Assembly: GCA_902141825.1 (NCBI GenBank)
Contig: CABFPG010000001.1
Location: forward strand, 186,001 to 250,000
From: Thalassocella blandensis
GTDB taxonomy: Bacteria > Pseudomonadota > Gammaproteobacteria > Pseudomonadales > Cellvibrionaceae
Length of the DNA: 64,000 nucleotides
Reading direction: 5' to 3'
Below the pieces are notes generated by a model. It did not search any database, had not been told where the DNA came from, and saw only the letters and a program-made list of their open reading frames with translations. A program made the translations under genes and the position numbers. Of this stretch, positions 43,701-51,841 are shown one piece after another (position 1 is the stretch's first letter; each line of letters begins with the position of its first letter).

Positions 43701-46700
43701 AATACCAAAATAACACCTATGACTGGTTTTTGGGCCGTTTGACTCAGGCTTTTGTAACCCATCAGGACACGTATGGAGACTCAGTCTCTCGCTTGACTAC
43801 ATTTGATTACAGCGAAACAACTGGCTTACTGACGGACGAATCCATTATCGGCGCTCAAAGTGGGAATGTGCTGACTCATACCAAAACGACTTACGATGAT
43901 TATGGCCTCGTCGTTAGAAAAGAAACGCAAGCGCTAAACGCCGAAGCGGCAAGAAGCCAAACATTTGAGTACGATACGGAAGGCCGTTTAACACAAAGTT
44001 GTAATACTTTGGACCAGTGTTCTAATCAGAATTATAACGCTCAAGGCTGGCTGGCCAGTACAACATCCATTAATGGCGTCATCACGCAAAGACAATATGA
44101 CTCACTCGGACGCTTAACATTAGAAGAGCGTGACGACGGAACATCCACGCAAATTCAACATCACTTTGCCAATGCACCAGAGTGCGGTGAACCTTCGACT
44201 AGCATGCAAACGTGCACGGTTACCATCTCAAGCGGAAGCTCAGCGTCAATCATTCAGTATGATGCTATGGGCCGTGAGGTTAGAAGAATAAAAACGGGCT
44301 TTGACGGGCGATTAATTTATAGTGACACCGAATATAACGCCGCAGGCTTAGTAAGCCGTGTTAGCCGGGATTACTACGCAGGTGATACAGTTTACTGGGC
44401 TACAAGTGAATACGATGCAATGGATCGCATTACCCGGGTAACAGAACCAGGCCCTAACGGTTATACCAACGAGTCTATCACTATTTACGATGGCTTAACC
44501 TCAACAAGTTTAAGCGGACCCGACGCAAGAATAAAAACCACTACGAAAAATGCTTCCGGGCAAATACTGCGCATTGACGAATCGGACACTTTTGTTGAAT
44601 ACACTTATACAAGCGATGGCAATCTTGCCAGCACAACTACAAACGGGAATCCGGCCACCACTATTACCTTACAGTATGACGAGTTTGGCCGAAAAACGGT
44701 GATGCAAGACCCTGACATGGGAGAATGGCACTACACCTATAATGGCTTTGGGGAAATTACAAGCCAGACGGACGCTAAACAGCAAACCATACACATGCAC
44801 TATGATACTCAAGGAAGAATGATCCGGCGCATTACACCTGAAGGAGTCAGTCGCTGGGCATATGGTACCGAAGTAAATGGCATTGAAAGCGTCGGCAAGT
44901 TAGTATCCGAAAGTATTGACGGTATCCAAAAGTTTTTCCGCTATGACAGCTTCGGTAGAAATATCGAAACAGAAACCAGGATTGACGGCCATCCACCGTT
45001 TTTTAGTGGCAAACAATATGATGAAAATGGTCGTGTATATCGTGAGTTCTACCCTGGCGATCAAGGATTCTATACTCAAAACGTATACAACGAATATGGC
45101 TACTTAATAGCTGTCGCGGGAGATAGAGGCAGCGCAGAACACCATAGCTATGATCAATTAGCTCCCCTTATACAACAAGGCCTCACCTTGGCCGAACATT
45201 ATTTGAGTCGTGCAGAGGAATATCGAGCACTCAGTGATTACTATCAAAGCAAGATAAGCCATTATCAAAATTTAGCGGTTACAGTGAATATAGAAAGCGA
45301 TCTTGCTGAACAATTGACTCAACAGCAACATATGCTGGAAAGCACCTTGCAGGAAAATGAAACTATTCAGGCAGGTGAGTTAAGCCATATCAACGATGCT
45401 TTACTGGAGCTGCAATCCGTTGTCGAATTACTCAATAGCGAAGCAACCGATTATAATCAAATTGCAGAACAACTTATTGTACTGACAGAGCAAACACTTG
45501 CCACCGCAGATCATAGCTTTCAAATAGAGAAAGCTCTGTTGAATACAGCTCAGGCCTATCAAGACCTCATCGACGGGAATGATGAAAATTTGATAACGTA
45601 TTGGCGCGCACTCGACATGGATGCCTCGGGTCGAATCAGCGCGGAAGTTTATGGAAATGGCATAGCTACAGACTATGCTTACAACCAAGCAACTGGCCAG
45701 TTGCAATCCATTCACGCTGCGGTTCTCGCAACTACACCACTACGTCATTTGGAATACCAATATGATGGCTATCAAAACGTCACGTTACGACATGACCGGG
45801 TTAGTGATATTCGCGAAAGCTTTCAATATGATGAATTAGAGCGACTAACAGCTACAGAAATTTCCAGCCAACAATACAGTAGTGAACATTTCAACCAGTC
45901 ACACACATTAACCTACGATAGCCTCGGCAATATTAAGTATAAATCTGATGTCGGTTTCTACCACTACGATAGTGCAAGCCCTCATGCGGTTACATCAACA
46001 ACCTTTTCAGGTACAGAAGTGCACTATCAATATGATGCTAACGGTAATATGACGCAAGGAAAGAACCGCAGCATTGCGTGGAATAGTCTGAATAAACCCA
46101 TACATATCCAAAGCGCCTCAAATAGCGTTACATTTAGCTATGATGCGAACAATTCTCGGTATAAAAAAACCAATCATGCGGGCGATGAAACTCTTTATAT
46201 TGGATTATATGAACAAACCAAAAAGGCCAATGGCTCTACGACCCAAGCTCATTTTATTTACGCTGCCGGAACACGGGTTGCTGAGCATATAGTTTCCAAC
46301 GAGCATGGTACGCAAACACGATATTTACATAGAGATGCTTTAGGCAGTATAGATCTTATTACAAACACCTATGCTGAAGTGGCAGATCGAAGAAGTTTTG
46401 ATGCATGGGGGAAAATAAGAGAGCTTCCCTGGCAACAAACTTCCAGCGCGAACTCCCCATTCAACCTGTCTTCGCTCCAATTGCCATTCACTAATCGTGG
46501 TTACACCGATCATGAACACATTCAGGAAGTACACCTTATTCACATGAATGGACGCTTGTACAATGCTGAGCTTGCTCGCTTTATCAGTGCTGATCCACAT
46601 ATTCAAATGGACGCAATTAGTCAAAACTACAATCGCTATAGCTATGTCATGAACAACCCAATGAAATACAGCGATCCTAGTGGTTACTTTATTAAAAAAC

Positions 46701-47668
46701 TATTCAGTGGAATCGCGCGTGCTTTTGGAAATTTTGTACAAAAATTCGGTCCGACCGTAATATCAGTGGGTGCCTGCGTGTTTGGCGGACCAGTAGCTTG
46801 TGCAGGGATGAATGCGGCACTTTCTTATATTACGACAGGAGATCTCGGAGCTGCTGTATTATCTGGAATCACCTCCTTCGCAACGGCACAAATATCCGGC
46901 GCAATAGGGCAAGCGAACGAAATATTTGGACCCGCCAAACTGTTTGATATTGGAAGATCATTTGCTCACGGCACCGTCGGAGGCATAGTGAGCGTTTTAC
47001 AAGGTAGTAAATTTGGTCAGGGTTTTGCCAGCGCCTTTTTTACAAAAATGGTTTCCGGTAGCATTCATGTGATGAGTCACAATATCGCGTCAACATCGGG
47101 TATAAATGCCAATATTGTTGGTGCCATATCAACAGCAATGGTAGGTGGTACTGCCTCAGTCATTGGTGGTGGCAAATTTGCGAATGGCGCGCAAACAGCA
47201 ATGGTGCAATATTTATTCAACCAAGCCGCCGAAGACCTTAAAAATCAGTTTGATACCCGGCAAAAGCTTGAGGATATGGTTAGTAGAATCAAGGAAATAT
47301 ACGGCAGCGAAAATAGCTATCCTTACGGGCATATGGATCACAACGAATTATCCAGGCACTATACCCGTTTTGGTTGGGCGATCCCCTCGGCACCAAATGA
47401 CGGAGCCGCGCCGCTGGATGTTGCTATGGCACTTGCTGTGCGAGATTTGGAATTTATATTGAAAAGACCTTATGAGCCAGTTATCCAACTGTTAGTAGAC
47501 GTTGACACTGGCGCTACTTACCTGTTTGATATTGATCTTTATTTAAATCAACAAGGGACTGCCGACCTCATCAACACAGGACTGGACCATTCAACTTTTT
47601 ACATTAACAACTGGGAAAATTATAGAACCACACGTTATTACTATAGGCAATTAGATTTAAGTTCTTAG
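40799..47668 (+). CDS. Giant exported SpvB/FG-GAP/RHS-repeat protein, candidate polymorphic toxin
   Basis: 2289 aa. A Sec signal peptide comes first (FLRGALLTAAIFILCHPAYS). An SpvB/TcdB-type N-terminal domain follows (~25-330: NFSITSGTANYSIPISVAPG, LDYSSSAGNGLLGSGWGLGG), then seven FG-GAP/VCBS repeats (~337-765), then long RHS/YD repeats interrupted by a ~150-residue helical, Gln/Glu-rich insertion (~1445-1600). The RHS core ends in NYNRYSYVMNNPMKYSDPSG (~1943-1963). The C-terminal ~325 residues contain a Gly/Ala-rich hydrophobic stretch and a polar tip of ~110 residues with no recognised fold. RHS shells encapsulate a C-terminal toxin. ATG at 40799 is preferred over an upstream TTG because of the signal peptide and GGGGG site. 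A small membrane-anchored protein follows. Confidence 0.88.
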   Translation: MFDFLRGALLTAAIFILCHPAYSQQTIVGALEANFSITSGTANYSIPISVAPGRAGMQPPLSLDYSSSAGNGLLGSGWGLGGISAISRCPATMEQDGFYGSIDFDKDDRYCLDGQRLVPIQGQHGDPGTEYRTEIDSYSQIISYGGTPHHPQYFVVRTKAGQTMTYGSSGNASYEFPQGTLRWSIDTISDSTTNNHIQYYYTFDNNAQYIQSISYPGGRVYFEYEERTDVSQAYIKGNRIETRKRLHRIETFVSVNQNETKRNEYLIDYEEAKFNQPSLVSHVTLCAANSDCIVGVNYLWQTLSAEENDWSLIKAGIETSIHFSSTSSAQIDMSRMQTGDFNGDGLTDIYHIRGYDTSEVDKIYLSKKNGDFDVINGVESYVNDDKDAARIDIARLKFVDFNGDGKTDIYRMDGWMESVLDTVFLSNGDGSYETIAGVVTRVSKVLSDTSRVNFGDFNGDGLTDIYVINGWGTHGQDDIFLSDGNGHYTKVTGLTSFVGDSKSKSSLDIARLKFADFNGDGKTDIYVISGWGNSATDKIHLSNGDGTFQVADGINSKISDELDEAQRDISRVNFGDFNGDGLTDIYYINGLQSGLSGHRLTGSIFSLVNSNILDLQSSSSENFKDDIFINKGDGTFEKRVGLETHIGYGVSNSSLDIARLKFIDFNSDGITDIYYVRGEDNRRVDYIYLFNSDGEYQRVEGINSEIGSLSDNAKRARRDVNRFMFGDFDGNGSIDIYHIKLNTRGSSSIFLKGPGTPQVDEIYLSHQQQPRLKTIIAANGNTTHITYKSLADVETYQKDAGAIYPFVDAQSTRFVVAKVTTENSASASRSVNYEYRGLKYKVRGRGSLGFREIIEHYEFNDKTTITTFDQRPFPYTGQVTSVEEQYQNERINIATNSVEGIEIHPGVFQLQNRYSEHRSYELGLPENPIVKVKTRNSNYDAYGNIGKIVVQTFSSDNDTPQIKTTISEYQNNTYDWFLGRLTQAFVTHQDTYGDSVSRLTTFDYSETTGLLTDESIIGAQSGNVLTHTKTTYDDYGLVVRKETQALNAEAARSQTFEYDTEGRLTQSCNTLDQCSNQNYNAQGWLASTTSINGVITQRQYDSLGRLTLEERDDGTSTQIQHHFANAPECGEPSTSMQTCTVTISSGSSASIIQYDAMGREVRRIKTGFDGRLIYSDTEYNAAGLVSRVSRDYYAGDTVYWATSEYDAMDRITRVTEPGPNGYTNESITIYDGLTSTSLSGPDARIKTTTKNASGQILRIDESDTFVEYTYTSDGNLASTTTNGNPATTITLQYDEFGRKTVMQDPDMGEWHYTYNGFGEITSQTDAKQQTIHMHYDTQGRMIRRITPEGVSRWAYGTEVNGIESVGKLVSESIDGIQKFFRYDSFGRNIETETRIDGHPPFFSGKQYDENGRVYREFYPGDQGFYTQNVYNEYGYLIAVAGDRGSAEHHSYDQLAPLIQQGLTLAEHYLSRAEEYRALSDYYQSKISHYQNLAVTVNIESDLAEQLTQQQHMLESTLQENETIQAGELSHINDALLELQSVVELLNSEATDYNQIAEQLIVLTEQTLATADHSFQIEKALLNTAQAYQDLIDGNDENLITYWRALDMDASGRISAEVYGNGIATDYAYNQATGQLQSIHAAVLATTPLRHLEYQYDGYQNVTLRHDRVSDIRESFQYDELERLTATEISSQQYSSEHFNQSHTLTYDSLGNIKYKSDVGFYHYDSASPHAVTSTTFSGTEVHYQYDANGNMTQGKNRSIAWNSLNKPIHIQSASNSVTFSYDANNSRYKKTNHAGDETLYIGLYEQTKKANGSTTQAHFIYAAGTRVAEHIVSNEHGTQTRYLHRDALGSIDLITNTYAEVADRRSFDAWGKIRELPWQQTSSANSPFNLSSLQLPFTNRGYTDHEHIQEVHLIHMNGRLYNAELARFISADPHIQMDAISQNYNRYSYVMNNPMKYSDPSGYFIKKLFSGIARAFGNFVQKFGPTVISVGACVFGGPVACAGMNAALSYITTGDLGAAVLSGITSFATAQISGAIGQANEIFGPAKLFDIGRSFAHGTVGGIVSVLQGSKFGQGFASAFFTKMVSGSIHVMSHNIASTSGINANIVGAISTAMVGGTASVIGGGKFANGAQTAMVQYLFNQAAEDLKNQFDTRQKLEDMVSRIKEIYGSENSYPYGHMDHNELSRHYTRFGWAIPSAPNDGAAPLDVAMALAVRDLEFILKRPYEPVIQLLVDVDTGATYLFDIDLYLNQQGTADLINTGLDHSTFYINNWENYRTTRYYYRQLDLSS
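41809..43090 (+). repeat. Seven FG-GAP repeats in an alternating A/B pattern
   Basis: Coding repeats of ~56-65 residues. Type A reads SRVNFGDFNGDGLTDIY and type B reads DIARLKFxDFNGDGKTDIY; the order is A-B-A-B-A-B-A. Each has a DxDGxxD calcium-binding-like loop, partly degraded in the last two. The third A unit carries a ~28-residue insertion. The pattern implies duplication in pairs. Confidence 0.8.
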
Positions 47669-47714
47669 ATAGAACATATCCAGATAAATTAACCTGAATT
47701 AATTTGGTTTTAAT

Positions 47715-48179
47715 ATGAAATTAACGGAAAAACAAATTTATTACACAATATTATCTATAGCTTGCACTTGTGCCCTGCTTTTAATTTATCTCTCACTGAA
47801 CGTGAGCTTTGAACCGGAACACAAACAGGAACAAAAAATAAGGGTTAACCGAGCTATTGAGCCCACAGAAACAGGAGCTCATGAGAATACATGGGCGGAG
47901 ACAAACACTGAAACACTACCTGCTTCCGCAGTTAAACTGAAGTCGCTAATTAGCGAGGAAAGTTTAAACGAGATTGAAGACGAGGCGCTAAAGCAGAAAA
48001 TCAAAAACCTAATAGCAAAGTATGAGGCGTCTTTAGAAAACACCTCATACGATACGCCAAGTCAAACGAATCAAAATAGCGAAGAAAGCGCGGCCAACGC
48101 CCAGGAATTAAGAGATCGGCTGGAGGCAATGAAGAATCACGTCGAACAAAAGACAGGGAAAAAAGCATCGAATCAATGA
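47715..48179 (+). CDS. Small membrane-anchored protein downstream of the RHS gene, candidate immunity protein
   Basis: 154 aa, 46 bp after the RHS stop. One N-terminal membrane segment (YYTILSIACTCALLLIYLSL, ~9-28) is followed by a charged helical region with no other hydrophobic stretch. Acidic helices follow (LKSLISEESLNEIEDEALKQ; AQELRDRLEAMKNHVEQ) that could form a coiled coil. The topology suggests an inner-membrane anchor with a periplasmic domain. Genes in this position after RHS toxins often encode immunity proteins; alternatively it helps export. No family recognised. Confidence 0.6.
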   Translation: MKLTEKQIYYTILSIACTCALLLIYLSLNVSFEPEHKQEQKIRVNRAIEPTETGAHENTWAETNTETLPASAVKLKSLISEESLNEIEDEALKQKIKNLIAKYEASLENTSYDTPSQTNQNSEESAANAQELRDRLEAMKNHVEQKTGKKASNQ

Positions 48180-48246
48180 TAACCAATAACGGCCCAGGAA
48201 AGCCGAAAAATAGTTACTCCCATCATGAAATCAAAAACAGAATAGT

Positions 48247-49077
48247 TTATCCGTCTGTGCTTTTAGACACCGTCTCCCAATGGTCAATATCCTCCAACAT
48301 CGAGCTCAACTTCTGACGAACGAGGTTGTAAGCATCACTACCGATCAACAACCTTGAGGGAGGGCTTTTCGCCTGAATAAGGTCAAGAACAACTTCGGCC
48401 GCTTTCGCTGGGTCACCCAGCTGTTTACCGCTTTTTTCTTCACGCGCACTGCGAATAGGGTCAAATAAGGCATCGTAATCAGGGATACTGCGTGGAGAAC
48501 GAATCATAGACCGCCCCGCCCACTCTGTTCTAAATGATCCGGGCGCGACAGAGATGACTGTCACACCAAAGCCGGCTACTTCTTTACCCAGCGCTTCAGA
48601 AATACCTTCCAAAGCAAACTTACTCCCACAGTAATATGTAATGCCAGGCATTGTAATCATACCGCCCATTGACGTTATATTAATAATGACCCCATTTCGT
48701 CTTACACGCATAAACGGTAAGAACGCTTTCATGATGGATACAGGACCAAAGACATTCACCTCAAACTGTTCTCTCAAATCTTCAACGGCGGACTCCTCCA
48801 TAATCCCTTCATGCCCGTAACCGGCGTTATTGATAAGCACATCGACCGGGCCATAAGTTGCTTCGACAGATGCAACGAGAGGACTGATCTTTTCCGACTC
48901 CCTTACATCCAAAATCACGCCATGCATACGATCGGGATTTAATGATTCAAATGCCGCTTTCGCATCAAGGCTTCTCACGGTGCCAATCACACAATGACCG
49001 GCCTTGCATGCTTCAATCGCAATCGCGCGGCCGAACCCACTACTTACGCCCGTGATAAATATCGTTTTATATGTCAT
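48247..49077 (-). CDS. Short-chain dehydrogenase/reductase
   Basis: A 276-aa classical SDR. The NAD(P) motif TGVSSGFG is at 9-16, NNAG at 83-86, the catalytic Ser at ~136 (NITSMGG), and Tyr149/Lys153 in YYCGSK. PGSFRTEW follows, as in the subfamily that reduces ketones or aldehydes with NADPH. The substrate is unknown. It is encoded divergently from an AraC-type regulator 118 bp away, a common SDR/AraC pair; the regulator probably controls it. Confidence 0.93.
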   Translation of the reverse strand: MTYKTIFITGVSSGFGRAIAIEACKAGHCVIGTVRSLDAKAAFESLNPDRMHGVILDVRESEKISPLVASVEATYGPVDVLINNAGYGHEGIMEESAVEDLREQFEVNVFGPVSIMKAFLPFMRVRRNGVIINITSMGGMITMPGITYYCGSKFALEGISEALGKEVAGFGVTVISVAPGSFRTEWAGRSMIRSPRSIPDYDALFDPIRSAREEKSGKQLGDPAKAAEVVLDLIQAKSPPSRLLIGSDAYNLVRQKLSSMLEDIDHWETVSKSTDG

Positions 49078-49195
49078 TCAGAACTCCTCATTACCTAACA
49101 CAGAACAATGAATGCATAATATCTTTTGTATTTGATAGTATATAAGCCAATTAACCTATTTTTATTGCCTATTCCTATATTTAAAGAGTAAGAAT

Positions 49196-50131
49196 ATGCC
49201 TACCCTCACTCAGGATCATACCATTCAGCTTTTAACACAACTCGCTCCTCGGGAAGGTTACAACCTTACTGCTCTGTCCGACGTCCGTATATTGCGATCT
49301 AATCGCCCGCTGTCAAACACTCCTGTCCTGTATGACCCCGGACTGGTATTTGTTTGTCAGGGGAGCAAACGAGGATATTTTGGGAATGAATTGTATCTTT
49401 ATGATGAACACCACTATCTTGCCGTTTCAACGCCAGTTCCATTTACCATGGAATCTCAAGCAACGAAAAAGACACCATTGTTCGCGCTTTATCTCCATTT
49501 AGACTTCAAGTTAGCTGCTGACATAATTCTTGAGTTGGACAACGAAGACAGCCCACCTATCGCTTCGCGTCCGTCAAGCATGATGTCTAGTGAAATGGAT
49601 AAGCGAATGAAAGCTTCGATTTTTCAGCTTGTAGAAACACTCTGCCACCCAATTGAAAGCAAGTTATTAGGCCCATGTAAATTACGAGAAATTTACTTCA
49701 GAGTCTTAACAGGGCCACAGGGAAACACTGTTCGTGAAGCACTCTCTATGAAAGGAAGCTTTGGGACCATTTATAAAATTCTTCGCTTTATACACAAACA
49801 TTTCAACCAAAGTATTAATGTTGACCAACTCGCACACTTGGCCGGTATGAGTACTCCTGCGTTCCATAACAACTTCAAGGCCGTGACACAAACTACGCCA
49901 ATACAGTATTTGAAAACTATTCGCCTGCATCGGGCCAGACTTCTCATGGTCAGACAAAACTTAACAGCCCTATCCGCAAGCTATGAGGTGGGCTATGAAA
50001 GCCCTTCCCAGTTCAATCGAGAATTCAAGCGGTTGTTTGGTCGGCCTCCTGCGGAAGAAGCGCGACACATGAAACGTTTATACTTAATCCCACCACTACG
50101 TGAAGAGAACGTGTATATATCCTCACATTAG
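49196..50131 (+). CDS. AraC family transcriptional regulator
   Basis: A 311-aa regulator. The N-terminal AraC-type cupin-like domain (~15-180) includes PVLYDPGLVFVCQGSKRGY and YLAVSTPVPFTMES, as in the AraC_N (PF06719) group. Two C-terminal helix-turn-helix motifs follow: INVDQLAHLAGMSTPAFHNN (~217-236) and LSASYEVGYESPSQFNREFK (~262-281). It lies divergent to the SDR gene and probably activates it when a small aldehyde or phenolic ligand is present; the ligand is a guess from the subgroup. Confidence 0.93.
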   Translation: MPTLTQDHTIQLLTQLAPREGYNLTALSDVRILRSNRPLSNTPVLYDPGLVFVCQGSKRGYFGNELYLYDEHHYLAVSTPVPFTMESQATKKTPLFALYLHLDFKLAADIILELDNEDSPPIASRPSSMMSSEMDKRMKASIFQLVETLCHPIESKLLGPCKLREIYFRVLTGPQGNTVREALSMKGSFGTIYKILRFIHKHFNQSINVDQLAHLAGMSTPAFHNNFKAVTQTTPIQYLKTIRLHRARLLMVRQNLTALSASYEVGYESPSQFNREFKRLFGRPPAEEARHMKRLYLIPPLREENVYISSH

Positions 50132-50184
50132 CTTCAAATTTGACGCCTCGGATTTTAGAAAACTTTTTGGCATTTCGTGGTCAT

Positions 50185-50976
50185 TTATTCTGAGCCAGCC
50201 AAAATTGTATCCAAGGTCTCATTAAACTGCTTCGGCTGCTCAATCATAGGGTAATGACAAGTTCCTGTGAGTTTATGCAGCTCACAACTACATCCTAAAT
50301 TCCGCGTCCATTCATTCACGGAAGAATGGTCATAATTCACATGCATAAGATAGAGCTTCAATGGAAGAGCGGATAAAATTTCACTTTGCCTTGCAGCATA
50401 ATTGAAGCTGCTTGCAAGTAGTGGAATCGCGAATTCGGGCAACATCTTGTTGTAATCCGCTAGCAAGCGCTGTGATATTTCTGAACGTGTATTCTCAGTC
50501 ATCAATGCTGATGTTGCGTATTGCTCACAGGTACCTGCGAAATTTTCTTTCAAGCTTGCCACCAGTTGCGCTATCGCTTCTGCTGGTAATGACACACCCA
50601 CTTGCTTCAGGTGATCCACGTCTACCAATCTGGAAATCCGGCTAATATCAAAGGTCGTAACCTCTAACATCACATCAGCACCCAATGAATGACCAATAAT
50701 AGTCAGATTATTTAAATCCAGCTTTTCAGCAAAATGCCGAATGAGCCTGGCAAACATCGGTATTGACCAAGTAATTTTATTCATTGAGGAAGCACCATGC
50801 CCAGGAAGGTCAATAGCAAGCACGCGATACTTCTGCTTAAAATGCGCTAGCTGATCATTCCAATAGGACTTATCAATAAAAGCTCCATGAATAAAAATCA
50901 GTGCTTCCAAAGCATCGCCCTCATCGAAGTACGCAATTGTCTCACCATCCACATCGATATACCGCTCATTCATCAC
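50185..50976 (-). CDS. Alpha/beta-fold hydrolase
   Basis: A 263-aa cytoplasmic hydrolase. The oxyanion motif is LIFIHGAFIDKSYW (~27-40), then VLAIDLPGHGAS (52-63). The nucleophile elbow is GHSLGA with Ser97, and the catalytic His is ~243 in GTCHYPMIEQP; an acidic residue precedes it. The substrate, ester or amide, is unknown. It is divergently arranged with a MarR-type regulator across an A+T-rich region that holds two copies of a palindrome, suggesting ligand-controlled expression. Confidence 0.9.
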   Translation of the reverse strand: MMNERYIDVDGETIAYFDEGDALEALIFIHGAFIDKSYWNDQLAHFKQKYRVLAIDLPGHGASSMNKITWSIPMFARLIRHFAEKLDLNNLTIIGHSLGADVMLEVTTFDISRISRLVDVDHLKQVGVSLPAEAIAQLVASLKENFAGTCEQYATSALMTENTRSEISQRLLADYNKMLPEFAIPLLASSFNYAARQSEILSALPLKLYLMHVNYDHSSVNEWTRNLGCSCELHKLTGTCHYPMIEQPKQFNETLDTILAGSE

Positions 50977-51127
50977 TTAAACCTCGCTACCTAAACCCTT
51001 ATAAAATTCAACATTGAACCATCAAAACGCTCATCTTTAATGCCTGAATCATGCGTTAACTAATTTTTCAGGACTTACAGAGCAGAAATCATTTCTGCAT
51101 TTCATTTGACCTCTTGGTAAGCAACTT

Positions 51128-51172
51128 ATATATGCACATATGTTTTTCTTGAAAATATATATGTACATATGT
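51128..51172. promoter_or_regulatory. Two copies of a palindromic site, likely MarR-type operator
   Basis: ATATATGCACATATGT at 51128-51143 and ATATATGTACATATGT at 51157-51172, 29 bp apart centre to centre. The core ATATGTACATAT of the second copy is a perfect palindrome. Paired palindromes in the region between a MarR gene and its divergent enzyme are the usual operators of this family. Confidence 0.6.
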
Positions 51173-51206
51173 ATATTTGTCAAACAGAGTTTTGAGAAGA
51201 TTCGCT

Positions 51207-51653
51207 ATGTCTGATGATGTATTGCTAAGTCCAGGTCACCTGATCAGTCTGGCTGCACGAAGTTATGCCAAACTGAGTGAAGCCCGATTAAAACCCCTGG
51301 GATTTGGTGTCGGTCACCTCCCAGTGCTTGTTGCCTTACACAGCGGGAAGGCCAATACACAAAGGGAGCTGGCAAAATTTGCAAGAATAGAGCAACCCCC
51401 GATGGCGCAAATGCTGACGCGAATGGAGCGGGATGGATTGATAACAAGATCCCCAAACCCCGCCGATGGAAGAAGCAGCTACATCACATTAACGAATAAA
51501 GCCAAACAACGTTTGCCCCAAGCCATAGCGGTTCTCATGGCAGGGAACGAAGAAGTTATGACCGGTCTTTCCAGTGATGAACGACGACAATTCATCGGCA
51601 CGCTGAGCAAGTTGATAGCGAACTTGGACAAATTGTTATCTGATGATAACTAA
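51207..51653 (+). CDS. MarR family transcriptional regulator
   Basis: A 148-aa winged-helix dimeric regulator. The N-terminal helix is HLISLAARSYAKLSEARL. The recognition region TQRELAKFARIEQPPMAQML (~52-71) is followed by the wing ITRSPNPADGRSSYITLT, with the conserved Asp-Gly-Arg. The C-terminal dimer helix ends KLIANLDKLLS. ATG at 51207 follows GAGAAGA; an upstream TTG would add ten residues inside the operator region. It probably represses itself and the divergent hydrolase until a small phenolic-type ligand binds. Confidence 0.92.
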   Translation: MSDDVLLSPGHLISLAARSYAKLSEARLKPLGFGVGHLPVLVALHSGKANTQRELAKFARIEQPPMAQMLTRMERDGLITRSPNPADGRSSYITLTNKAKQRLPQAIAVLMAGNEEVMTGLSSDERRQFIGTLSKLIANLDKLLSDDN

Positions 51654-51841
51654 GATTGAAAAAAGCCAAGTGTAAGTTGGAAGGCTGACTGATGACGGGA
51701 CTCGTAGGCTGTTAGTCTTCAGCTCTGATTAAAAGCCAGGATTTAAAGTCATGATTGAAAACTGCAATTTAATGTTGAAGCCAGCATCTTACTTTATGAA
51801 CGTCATTTCTATGTCTGACTGGAAATACAACGTTAAATAGC

